Shown here one piece after another: positions 41,116 to 48,976 of a DNA stretch of 64,000 nt. The stretch spans positions 29,890 through 93,889 of the forward strand of contig NZ_LMSP01000048.1 of assembly GCF_001429545.1 (NCBI RefSeq). Direction: 5' to 3'. The notes below the pieces were generated by a model. It had not been told where the DNA came from, ran no database searches, and saw nothing but the letters and a program-made list of their open reading frames with translations. Within the stretch, counting starts at the first letter, position 1. Each line of letters begins with the position of its first letter. The position numbers were made by a program, and so were the translations under genes. This DNA is from Paenibacillus sp. Soil787. GTDB taxonomy: Bacteria > Bacillota > Bacilli > Paenibacillales > NBRC-103111.

Positions 41116-43080
41116 TTAGGGTTTGATATAAAATTGCGAAGGATGACCATGCCCTAAGCTGCGGAATTCATCCGAGAAAACCAAATCTTTCGGTATGTTA
41201 CCCATTTTATTTGAAGCGACAACCAGCGTTGGAGTTGGACCGGCATAACCAATAATCCACTGATTCTTTTGATGAAGCTTAATAATCTCATTTCCCCATT
41301 TATTGATTTCCTCTTTACTTGTAGATGATTTCACTTTATTCCAGTAGTCCAGAATTAAGGCTACATCACCTTCTGGTTTGACGCCTTCTTTGCCATTGGA
41401 TGAAGTAAACAATCCGTAATGTCCGAACCAAGGGGTCAGCACTCTCAGAGGAACAAGCGTATCAGGCCGGAAAGCTACATTGACTAATGAAATATTTTCA
41501 GTGCTCGCTGGGATCTTATTCGAGTACTTGAGTTCTTGCTGAGTTCCTGCATCTACAACCTTAACGTCCATCTTAATGCCGACTGCTTGATAATACTTTT
41601 TAACTAACTCTAGAAAAGTTGCCGAGTTCGTGCTGCCTTCAATAACCGTTATCGTTAAATCCGAGCCGTCTGTATTCAAACGGAAATTATTTTTATCCCG
41701 TTTAGTCAAACCTAACTCATCCAATAATTGATTGGCACGATTCACATCGAATTTGCTCCACTGGTCCGACCAGCCTTTTTGGAAACCGACTAAGCCCTCC
41801 GGAACCGATGCTTGCACAGGAGCACCTAAACCATTCGTAACGATCTCGGAAATTTCTTTACGATCAACGGCAACAGACAGTGCTTCTCTAAATTTAATAT
41901 CCTGAAACAACTTGCGCAGGTTAGGGTCTGTCGTGGTCTGATTGAGTTGAATGCCAGCACTTGACCAAGTTGGCGATGTCCAAGGCATCACCCGGAACCC
42001 TGCTTTCTTCTCATTTTCTTTCAATACGGTGAAATCTTTAAAATCAAAGGTAAGAAGATTATAATCTCCCGCTAGTGAACCAAGAACTCTTTGAGCAGGG
42101 TCTTGAACTTTAGTAGCGACAATGCGGTCCATATAGGGTAGTTGGTTGCCTGCGCTATCCACTTTCCAATAGTATGGATTGCGTTCCATAATAAATTGAT
42201 CACTATTCGGATCGTTCTTAGCGACCCAAGCTCTTAAAGTCGGGATTTGTGGGTTAACCCAATAATAATAGCCCGTTGCTACCAAGAAAGATTTTACATC
42301 TTCAAAGCCCCATTTTTTAGCAATCTCAAGTGCTTTATCTTGGCCTACAAATTCTGGCAGTATCGTTTTTTGGAAATGTGCCGGTGCAAAGAACCATTTG
42401 TTGTCTATCGCAACGCGCTCCAGGAACAGTACGCTTGGATACTTATGTACAACCTTAAAGCTATAATCATCTATTTTCGTAACTTTAGCTAAAGCTTTTT
42501 CCCCTGTCACGGGATCGACGGAGTAATAAGCATCATATATTTTTTTGCCAAAGGTTTCTTTGGTGAGCATGTGTTCCCAATAGAACAGGACATCATCGGC
42601 TGTGAATGGCATGCCGTCCGACCACTTCATGCCCTTCCTTAAATAAATGGTGAATTCGGTTGAATCTTTATTCACGTCAAAACCTTTGGCCACGTTAGGT
42701 TCAACAGCGCTTCCATCCTTGTTAAAACGGAAAAGCGCTTCCTCCGTAGGTTGACCGACCGTCCAACGATCATTAGGTCCGGTCCAAGGCAGCTTCCAAT
42801 CGCCGCCGTATTTACCAATCTCATCGGTTACTTTTTCAACCATGATATCTTCCTTAACCGGCATACGCTCAGCCACAGGCTTCAGTGAACCTGCACCGAC
42901 TAGCTTCGTTAGCATTGGGGCTTCTTTGTAGCCGTCTGCCTTCACTGGAGCTGATGCAACAGGCGCCTTAGTTGCCTGAACGGCTGAACTTGGCTTTGGA
43001 TCACCGTTACTTTCACATGCTGCAATAACAACAGCAAAGATCAGAATCATGCCTACAAAAAACAAACTGTTCTTTTTCAA
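41116..43080 (-). CDS. Opp/Dpp-type ABC substrate-binding lipoprotein (family 5)
   Basis: Extracellular binding protein of 654 residues, lipobox VIAACES. Family-5 features are WTVGQPTEEALFRFNKDGSA, FTIYLRKGMKWSDGMPFTADD and REALSVAVDRKEISEIV. It is longer than usual OppA (about 540), as seen for oligosaccharide-binding relatives. The start is probably TTG 43078-43080, six bases after GGAGGGG. It is the first gene of the nine-gene operon. Ligand inferred as an oligosaccharide from the sugar-type neighbours; a peptide cannot be excluded. Confidence 0.9.
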   Translation of the reverse strand: MKKNSLFFVGMILIFAVVIAACESNGDPKPSSAVQATKAPVASAPVKADGYKEAPMLTKLVGAGSLKPVAERMPVKEDIMVEKVTDEIGKYGGDWKLPWTGPNDRWTVGQPTEEALFRFNKDGSAVEPNVAKGFDVNKDSTEFTIYLRKGMKWSDGMPFTADDVLFYWEHMLTKETFGKKIYDAYYSVDPVTGEKALAKVTKIDDYSFKVVHKYPSVLFLERVAIDNKWFFAPAHFQKTILPEFVGQDKALEIAKKWGFEDVKSFLVATGYYYWVNPQIPTLRAWVAKNDPNSDQFIMERNPYYWKVDSAGNQLPYMDRIVATKVQDPAQRVLGSLAGDYNLLTFDFKDFTVLKENEKKAGFRVMPWTSPTWSSAGIQLNQTTTDPNLRKLFQDIKFREALSVAVDRKEISEIVTNGLGAPVQASVPEGLVGFQKGWSDQWSKFDVNRANQLLDELGLTKRDKNNFRLNTDGSDLTITVIEGSTNSATFLELVKKYYQAVGIKMDVKVVDAGTQQELKYSNKIPASTENISLVNVAFRPDTLVPLRVLTPWFGHYGLFTSSNGKEGVKPEGDVALILDYWNKVKSSTSKEEINKWGNEIIKLHQKNQWIIGYAGPTPTLVVASNKMGNIPKDLVFSDEFRSLGHGHPSQFYIKP

Positions 43081-43169
43081 ACCTATCCCCTCCATGATTA
43101 ATCTGGTACTTCAATCTTCTTCATCAAGCTCTGAAAATTGTTTCCCTTCACCTCCTAGGTCGATCATGC

Positions 43170-43185
43170 ATTAAACCGGTTTAAT
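43170..43185. promoter_or_regulatory. LacI-type operator 1 of the Opp-type operon
   Basis: ATTAAACCGGTTTAAT, a perfect 16-base palindrome with a central CG, about 90 bases before the first gene. Confidence 0.8.
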
Positions 43186-43235
43186 ACAGATAATGAGCAG
43201 TACGTAGGTCGTAAACATATTAAGTATATATGGAG

Positions 43236-43249
43236 TTAAACCGGTTTAA
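43236..43249. promoter_or_regulatory. LacI-type operator 2 of the Opp-type operon
   Basis: TTAAACCGGTTTAA, a perfect 14-base palindrome, 65 bases centre to centre from operator 1. The stretch to operator 3 also holds a weaker TAAGCGGCTTA palindrome near 43273. Confidence 0.8.
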
Positions 43250-43316
43250 TGGAATTTACAAAAAAATAATTGTAAGCGGCTTAATACTTATAAATAAAGA
43301 GGGCATAGTCCACCTC

Positions 43317-43332
43317 ATTAAACCGGTTTAAT
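43317..43332. promoter_or_regulatory. LacI-type operator 3 of the Opp-type operon
   Basis: ATTAAACCGGTTTAAT again, 82 bases centre to centre from operator 2. A TGTAAGCGCTTTA element at about 43348 resembles a CcpA cre site with mismatches. Confidence 0.8.
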
Positions 43333-43720
43333 ACAGGAGCGGCAATCGTGTAAGCGCTTTATCTTTTGTAATATCGTACATCGAATTTAAGTCTATTGCA
43401 ACACTTTTTTTGGAAGAAATTAGGGTGTAATAAAAGGCAGGCTGTGATGTAACCGGAGTCAATAAAAAGAGCCCTGAGGGTACTAATCCCACAGAGATTC
43501 GGCCGACGCTCAAATTAAAGCTATGCAACCTTTGCTGGATTTTCAAGATCATTTCCTGTTCAATTGTATCTAGGCTGGTGAATGTCCATGCGTATCCGGT
43601 AAAATAACGGTGAACTCATCTCCACCCATACGGGTAATAATAACAGAATCGTAGAAAACTTCTTTCAATATATTCGCCGTATCCATTAAGGCCAAGTCCC
43701 CCATATGATGACCATAGGGT
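43328..43720 (-). pseudogene. Diguanylate cyclase (GGDEF) remnant
   Basis: From about 43720 the minus strand reads YGHHMGDLALMDTANILKEV, then VIITRMGGDEFTVILPDTHG, a clear GGDEF core, and stops at TAG shortly after. In a shifted frame, 43552-43328 continues with KIQQRLHSFNLS and SVAIDLNSMYDITKDKA, which resembles the usual GGDEF tail with damage. The N-terminal half is absent. It is a decayed gene fragment, overlapping operator 3 at its end. Confidence 0.75.
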
Positions 43721-43744
43721 CTTTACCTCATCCCCTATCCCAGC

Positions 43745-43782
43745 AAAAAAACGCCAAGCCCTTCAACTTCGAAGGCTTAGCG
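43745..43782 (-). terminator. Terminator of glpX
   Basis: On the minus strand CGCTAAGCCTT pairs with AGGGCTTGGCG (11 bp, two G-U), followed by seven T, 53 bases after the glpX stop. Confidence 0.8.
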
Positions 43783-43834
43783 CTTTAAGTAGTCTTTTTC
43801 ATTCCCGTTTTGGTTCTCTTCATTTCGAGGAGTA

Positions 43835-44800
43835 TCATTTCTTCAGCAATGGTTTATTAGGCAAATAGTGCAAAGTACGGATGTTGCGTATTGTTTTGGT
43901 TTTTGCTCGCATGACAATGGAATGTGTTTCAGCCCGCTGATCTGATAAATATCGGACACCTTCTAAGAACTCGCCAGGTGTTACTCCTGTTGCAGCGAAA
44001 ATAACATCTTCGGTCCCAACCATATCATCCATCGTCAAGATTTTATTAGGATCCTCAATACCCATTTCAATGCAACGGTCGTATTCGCTGCTGTCCGCAG
44101 GCATCAAGCGACCTTGCAGCTCTCCACCTAGACATTTTAACGCTGCTGCAGCGAGCACGCCTTCTGGGGCCCCACCCGAACCAACATAAAGATCGATCCC
44201 CGCTTCAGGAAAAGCCGGAGCCATCGCGCCAGCAACGTCACCATCCGAAAGAAATTTAATCCTCACTCCAACTTTTCGCAAAGTTTGAATAAGCGATTCG
44301 TGACGCTCTCGGTCTAGAATCATAACCGTAAGATCAGAAACTTGCTTATTCAGCACCTCCGCAGCTTTCGCGAGTGTTATTTCCATAGGATCATCTAGGC
44401 TTAGTATACCAACTAATGCCGGGCCAACAGCTAACTTTTCCATATACATATCAGGCGCATGAAGCAAATTCCCTTTTCCTGCTACAGCAATAACCGAAAG
44501 CGCGTTATTCAAGCCTTTGGCCACAATATCGGTTCCTTCGAGGGGATCAACTGCTATGTCTACCTCCGGCCCGTTCATACTTCCAACTTGTTCACCTATA
44601 TAGAGCATGGGGGCCTCATCCATTTCACCTTCTCCGATAACGACAGTCCCCCGAATCGATACAGAATCGAACATAGCGCGCATGGCTGAAGTTGCAGCAC
44701 CATCCGCACTATTTTTATCTCCTCTACCCATCCAAGGTGCTGAAGCTAACGCAGCTAACTCTGTTACTCGAACAATTTCCAACGCAAGTTCCCGTTCCAT
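43835..44800 (-). CDS. glpX: Class II fructose-1,6-bisphosphatase GlpX
   Basis: Gluconeogenic phosphatase of 321 residues converting fructose-1,6-bisphosphate to fructose-6-phosphate. Seen: GRGDKNSADGAATSAMR, VVIGEGEMDEAPMLY, DPLEGTDIVAKG, DGDVAGAMAPAFPEAGIDLYVGSGGAPEGVL and IFAATGVTPGEFLEGV, all diagnostic for GlpX. The ATG is behind GGGTAGGGGAAG. It forms a single-gene unit with its own terminator; the 409-base gap upstream holds its promoter and the MFS operators. Confidence 0.96.
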   Translation of the reverse strand: MERELALEIVRVTELAALASAPWMGRGDKNSADGAATSAMRAMFDSVSIRGTVVIGEGEMDEAPMLYIGEQVGSMNGPEVDIAVDPLEGTDIVAKGLNNALSVIAVAGKGNLLHAPDMYMEKLAVGPALVGILSLDDPMEITLAKAAEVLNKQVSDLTVMILDRERHESLIQTLRKVGVRIKFLSDGDVAGAMAPAFPEAGIDLYVGSGGAPEGVLAAAALKCLGGELQGRLMPADSSEYDRCIEMGIEDPNKILTMDDMVGTEDVIFAATGVTPGEFLEGVRYLSDQRAETHSIVMRAKTKTIRNIRTLHYLPNKPLLKK

Positions 44801-45057
44801 GGTTTCTTCCCCTACCCTTACTAGTTTTTCCCGTATGACAGAAGGACATTCTAACCTTTAAATTTATTTATGCTACTATTTCTCTGCCTATGGTAAACCT
44901 TATCGCGAGTTCCTTTCTACTATTATTTCTATGCTTTCAAAATAAACAAATTCCGGGCGCTGGCGGTGAAATTATCTATTTTCGCAGCTTATTCCATCGT
45001 TAGAAAGAGAAGCAGGCTTTCGTTCAAATGGTGACATCGTCCATTATTCGACTACAT

Positions 45058-45117
45058 AGGTACTATAAAGTACCTATGTACCTTGAAAGTCCCTATAGTA
45101 CTTAAAAGTACGTACTT
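45058..45117. promoter_or_regulatory. Palindromic operator array upstream of the MFS-AKR pair
   Basis: Three palindromes built from GTAC: AGGTACTATAAAGTACCT (45058-45075), GTACTTAAAAGTAC (45098-45111) and the overlapping AAGTACGTACTT (45106-45117). They resemble the TACT/AGTA half-sites of HxlR- or MarR-type redox regulators, though spacing differs. No regulator gene is adjacent. 44801-45057 shows nothing else. Confidence 0.6.
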
Positions 45118-45209
45118 ATCAAAAACGTCTTAATGGTTTTATAATAGCAATTGTGACGCGAAAGTAAAACTTACTGCCGCTCAAAATACATGTAATTAGG
45201 AGGCAAAAC

Positions 45210-46427
45210 ATGCACCAGTCCCTATCACAATCTGCATCACAACATAAAGTGAAGCAAAATACAGGCACATGGGCGCTTCTTGCCCTTGCCATTAGCGCCT
45301 TTGGAATCGGAACAACGGAGTTTGTTCCAGTAGGCCTGCTCGCGTCCATCGCGAATGACTTAAACATTGGCATTACGCTAGCTGGCCTTCTTATTTCTGG
45401 TTATGCGATTGGCGTCGCGGTTGGAGCCCCGATCCTCACCGCGCTTACTAATCGGATGAGCCGGAAATCCTTGCTCATGTCGTTGATGGTTGTTTTCATC
45501 ATCGGTAACGCTGTTGCTGCACTTTCACCATCATTTGAAATTTTGCTTATTGCACGTTTCATCACCGCATTTTCTCATGGTGTCTTTTTCTCCATTGGAG
45601 CGACCATTGCTGTTCAGTTAGTATCGCCAGAGAAAAAAGGTAGTGCTATTGCTCTCATGTTCACTGGTCTTACCATCGCCATTGTTACCGGTGTTCCATT
45701 GGGGACATTTATCGGGCAAGCCTTCGGCTGGAGAGCAACTTTCTGGGGCGTTGCCTTACTAGGTGTAATTGCGTTCATTTCCAGTACCGCACTCATCCCT
45801 AAAAATCTCAAGCAATCTCCACCTGCTAAATTTTCAGATATGATCCGTCTGCTCACCAATGGCCGTTTGGTCCTGGGCTTTCTTATTACGGCCTTCGGTT
45901 ATGGAGGAACATTTGTTGCTTTCACTTATTTAACTCCGCTCCTACACGATGTGACTGGCATAAGTTCAGGCCTGATTAACATTATCTTGATCGTTTATGG
46001 AGTAGCTGTTGCATTCGGTAACTCTGTTGGCGGCAAATTAGCCAATAAGAACCCTTTACGCGCATTATTTTGGATGTTTATTGTTCAAGCAGCCGTTCTC
46101 ATTCTTTTAACATTCCTTGCTCCTTTTAAAGTGGCTGGCGTGATTGGTGTTATCTTAATGGGCATGCTTGCTTTCATGAATGTACCTGGTCTTCAATTAT
46201 ATGTCGTGGGGCTTGCTGAAAAGTATGTACCTTCAGCGGTCGATGTTGCATCAGCGATCAATATTGCGGCGTTCAACGTCGGTATTGCTATCGGCTCGAT
46301 CGTCGGCGGGGTTGTTATCGACTCCATGGGACTTGTCCATACCCCCTGGGTAGGTGCTTTAATGGTTCTTGTTGCCATCTTACTCACAGGCCTTTCTGCA
46401 AAGCTAGAACAGAAAGGAATAAATTAA
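45210..46427 (+). CDS. MFS transporter, DHA1 family
   Basis: Membrane exporter of 405 residues with 12 predicted transmembrane segments, similar to AraJ/YdhP-type drug:H+ antiporters. Seen: ISAFGIGTTEFVPVGLLASIA, GAPILTALTNRMSRKSLLMS (loop 2-3 motif) and GWRATFWGVALLGVIAF. Excellent ribosome site TTAGGAGGC. It is followed 20 bases later by an aldo/keto reductase, a frequent pairing for detoxification of reactive carbonyls or quinones. The exported compound is unknown. Confidence 0.92.
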   Translation: MHQSLSQSASQHKVKQNTGTWALLALAISAFGIGTTEFVPVGLLASIANDLNIGITLAGLLISGYAIGVAVGAPILTALTNRMSRKSLLMSLMVVFIIGNAVAALSPSFEILLIARFITAFSHGVFFSIGATIAVQLVSPEKKGSAIALMFTGLTIAIVTGVPLGTFIGQAFGWRATFWGVALLGVIAFISSTALIPKNLKQSPPAKFSDMIRLLTNGRLVLGFLITAFGYGGTFVAFTYLTPLLHDVTGISSGLINIILIVYGVAVAFGNSVGGKLANKNPLRALFWMFIVQAAVLILLTFLAPFKVAGVIGVILMGMLAFMNVPGLQLYVVGLAEKYVPSAVDVASAINIAAFNVGIAIGSIVGGVVIDSMGLVHTPWVGALMVLVAILLTGLSAKLEQKGIN

Positions 46428-46446
46428 TCATTTGGAGGATAATCAA

Positions 46447-47286
46447 ATGAAACACTTACAAGATACAATTCAATTAAACCATGGTAAAGCTTTTCCTTGG
46501 CTAGGTCTAGGCGTCTTCCAGGTAGAGGATGGCGATACCGTCATTTCAGCGGTTGAAGAAGCCATTGTCGTTGGCTACCGTCATATTGATACGGCAGCTA
46601 TTTATCAAAACGAAGAGGGCGTTGGAGAAGGTATTCGACGTGGCTTGAAACGCACTGGCCTTCAACGTGAAGACTTGTTTATCACCTCGAAATTATGGAA
46701 TGCAGACCAAGGCTACGATAGCGCTATAGCAGCTTATGAGAAAAGCTTAAAGAATCTAGGTATAGAATCCCTTGATTTATACCTGATACACTGGCCTGTT
46801 CAAAATAAATATCTAGAAAGCTGGAGAGCGCTCGAGTTTCTGTATCAGGAAAGGTGTGTCGGGGCTATTGGCGTTAGCAACTTTAACATCCACCACCTTG
46901 AAAATCTGCTTAAACAAGCAACTGTGAAGCCAGCTATTAATCAAGTAGAGCGTCATCCGCGACTCGTTCAGAAGGAACTTAAAGCTTTTTTAGATAAAAA
47001 TGGGATTCAAGCTGTCGCTTGGGCACCTCTGATGCAGGGAGAGATCTTGCATGAACCGGTCATCCAAGCCATCGCAGACCGCGTGGGGAAATCAGTTGCC
47101 CAAATCGTACTGCGTTGGCAGCTGCAAAGCGGCTGGGCAACGATTCCGAAGTCCATTCAAGCTAAACGCATTCAGTCCAATTCAGAAATCTTTGATTTCT
47201 CATTAAATGATACGGATATGGCAGCTATTACTGCCATTGATCAGCATCGCCGAGTGGGTCCTGACCCAGATAATTTTGATTTTTAA
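46447..47286 (+). CDS. Aldo/keto reductase
   Basis: NADPH-dependent carbonyl reductase of 279 residues, close in size and sequence to YvgN-type and 2,5-diketogluconate reductases. The tetrad is visible: Asp and Tyr in DTAAIYQNEEGVG, Lys in ITSKLWN, His in YLIHWPV. The NADP-binding end IPKSIQAKRIQSN is present. ATG 46447 follows GGAGGATAATCAA. It forms a two-gene operon with the MFS transporter and is followed by a strong hairpin. Confidence 0.94.
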   Translation: MKHLQDTIQLNHGKAFPWLGLGVFQVEDGDTVISAVEEAIVVGYRHIDTAAIYQNEEGVGEGIRRGLKRTGLQREDLFITSKLWNADQGYDSAIAAYEKSLKNLGIESLDLYLIHWPVQNKYLESWRALEFLYQERCVGAIGVSNFNIHHLENLLKQATVKPAINQVERHPRLVQKELKAFLDKNGIQAVAWAPLMQGEILHEPVIQAIADRVGKSVAQIVLRWQLQSGWATIPKSIQAKRIQSNSEIFDFSLNDTDMAAITAIDQHRRVGPDPDNFDF

Positions 47287-47306
47287 GTTTAAAATTAGGT
47301 TTAATA

Positions 47307-47346
47307 AACGAGGCTGTCCCTAAAGTTATTTGGGGACAGCCTCGTT
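47307..47346 (+). terminator. Strong hairpin after the MFS-AKR operon
   Basis: AACGAGGCTGTCCC and GGGACAGCCTCGTT pair over 14 bp with a 12-base loop. The following sequence is AT-rich without a long T-run. Probably the transcription end for the plus-strand pair. Confidence 0.65.
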
Positions 47347-47392
47347 CATAATAATATTTATTACCAAAAAGCATAAAAAAAACCCTCCGGTA

Positions 47393-48160
47393 TCAATCTC
47401 TGCTATTTTCGGCGAACCAAGAAAGCCTTTCTCTTAAATGAACGACGTCTCCAACCAGTATGATAGCCGGGTTGGGCATATTTTGTTCCTGTAGTGTTTT
47501 CTCCAATTTATTTAACGAGCTAATTAGCGTCCTTTGATCCTCGGTTGTCCCCCAAGAAACAACTGCTACCGGCGTCTCAGGGTTCCTTCCATAATGAATA
47601 AGCTGGTTACACAAATAAGAGATATTTCCCATTCCCATGTAAAATGCAATAGTATCAATGCCGGTAGCAAGCGCCTTCCACTTGTCAGGTGACATCGTGT
47701 CGTCTTGACACAAATGCCCGGTTACCATGGCAAACGTTGAAGCCACTTTGCGATGTGTAACAGGTATGCCTGCATAAGCGGGCGCAGCGATTCCAGCAGT
47801 AATCCCGGGTACGATTTCAAATGCTACTCCGTGCTCAACTAATTTCTCCGCTTCTTCTCCGACACGTCCGAAAACACATGGATCTCCACCTTTTAGACGT
47901 GTAACTATCTTACCTTCTAAAGCTTTTAAGGCAATGATTTCATTGATTTGCTCTTGCTGAATCGAGTGATGGTTCGGCTGCTTCCCACAATAAATGAACT
48001 CAGCATCCTTACGGGCCATATTTAATAATTCAGGATTGGCAAGGCGGTCATACACGATCACATCAGAAGATTGAATACATTTTAAACCTTTGACAGTAAT
48101 TAATTCGGGATCTCCCGGCCCAGCTCCAACAAAAAATACTTTGCCTTTATTATTTTCCAT
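47393..48160 (-). CDS. cobA: Uroporphyrinogen-III C-methyltransferase
   Basis: SAM-dependent enzyme of 255 residues making precorrin-2, first step toward siroheme (and B12). Seen: KVFFVGAGPGDPELITVKG, VYDRLANPELL, RLKGGDPCVFGRVGEEAE, EIVPGITAGIAAPAYAGIPVTHR and MGMGN. It has no fused synthase domain. Its ribosome site GAGGTGA overlaps the TGA of a nirB remnant just upstream, so it was once translationally coupled to nitrite reductase, a siroheme enzyme. The gene itself looks intact. Confidence 0.94.
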   Translation of the reverse strand: MENNKGKVFFVGAGPGDPELITVKGLKCIQSSDVIVYDRLANPELLNMARKDAEFIYCGKQPNHHSIQQEQINEIIALKALEGKIVTRLKGGDPCVFGRVGEEAEKLVEHGVAFEIVPGITAGIAAPAYAGIPVTHRKVASTFAMVTGHLCQDDTMSPDKWKALATGIDTIAFYMGMGNISYLCNQLIHYGRNPETPVAVVSWGTTEDQRTLISSLNKLEKTLQEQNMPNPAIILVGDVVHLRERLSWFAENSRD

Positions 48161-48172
48161 CTATTTGTCACC

Positions 48173-48369
48173 TCAATAACAAAAGTTATTATTCCATATC
48201 CTTCTGGAAGCCTCTTTGATCGTATCTAAACCAATGCGTTCCACCCACTGCGTAGTCCGTTCGTTGTATTTCCCTGTTTCGCGATAGTATTGCAATGTAA
48301 TATTAGCAATTGCTCAATGCAGTTGACTCCAGGCATTTCATTTCCTACTAAAACAATTTTTTTCTTCAT
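48173..48369 (-). pseudogene. Nitrite reductase (nirB) deletion remnant
   Basis: From ATG 48367-48369 the frame reads MKKKIVLVGNEMPGVNCIEQ, the N-terminus of NirB. After about 23 codons the reading frame changes and the other frame gives LQYYRETGKYNERTTQWVER then IGLDTIKEA to TGA 48173-48175, which matches the C-terminus of NirB. Some 750 internal codons are missing. The end still abuts cobA, as in nir-cobA operons. A clean internal deletion is the simplest explanation. The rest of 48370-48700 is AT-rich and without a gene. Confidence 0.8.
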
Positions 48370-48702
48370 CGTGATTCACACTCCCAGTCCAGAAATAACG
48401 TGACATCAAATGTTACTTAATTGCTAAAATAAACAATTTTTCGATCAATCCAAATGATTTAAGTCATATTATCTGACATACGAATATTTATTACTAATGT
48501 ACATCAAGACTTCGTATTTATCAACAATAATTTGTAATTCCCTCCGTGCAAATTACAAGAATGCGTATATTAATCGAACTATTTATTAATGTTTCCATTC
48601 GATCGTTCGGTTTATATTCCATTTTCATAGACGTTTCAAGTAATTATCCGAATGATCACGTTATATTTAATCACATGCATTTAATGATATATTTCCCAAA
48701 TA

Positions 48703-48751
48703 AAAGAGGTTGTCCCCTCAGTCTTTGAAGACTAATGGGAACAACCTCTTT
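48703..48751. terminator. Hairpin downstream of the AraC response regulator
   Basis: AAAGAGGTTGT and ACAACCTCTTT pair perfectly (11 bp); inside, CCC/GGG and AGTC/GACT pair further. Flanks are T-rich on the minus strand (CTCTTTTATTT). It is the probable end for the minus-strand genes from 48977. Confidence 0.6.
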
Positions 48752-48893
48752 ATTGCATACCCAGGCATGGATCAAATACATCCTTATGAGGCGAAACCCA
48801 CGCGAGGCGCGCCAGGTGTTGACTCATAGCAGGTTGTGTCATAATCCGCCTTTTGACTGCTTCCGATACAGAACTATGTTTACCTCGTGAGTT
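48750..48893 (-). pseudogene. Possible ArsR-type regulator fragment
   Basis: The minus frame from 48893 to TAA 48750-48752 reads SSVSEAVKRRIMTQPAMSQHL then ARLAWVSPHKD, where MTQPAMSQHL resembles an ArsR recognition helix. There is no start and the upstream part has a stop. Very uncertain. No other feature is seen between 48752 and 48976. Confidence 0.2.
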
Positions 48894-48976
48894 GCGAAAC
48901 GCAACCAAACCTAATCAGTTTAGCCTTTGCTGAACTGATTTACGAGCGAATATTGCCCAGGTGCCTTAGCAATCCA

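Noticed and set aside
41116..43080. Calling the Opp-type binding protein an oligopeptide receptor (OppA)
   Set aside because: Length and neighbours (dehydrogenase, ThuA, LacI regulator) favour a sugar ligand; the sequence does not decide.
43328..43552. Independent 74-residue minus-strand gene
   Set aside because: Its sequence reads as the shifted tail of the GGDEF remnant upstream and it has no ribosome site.
48546..48728. Plus-strand open frame of 60 codons
   Set aside because: AT-rich spacer that runs into a strong hairpin; no ribosome site and hydrophobic low-complexity product.
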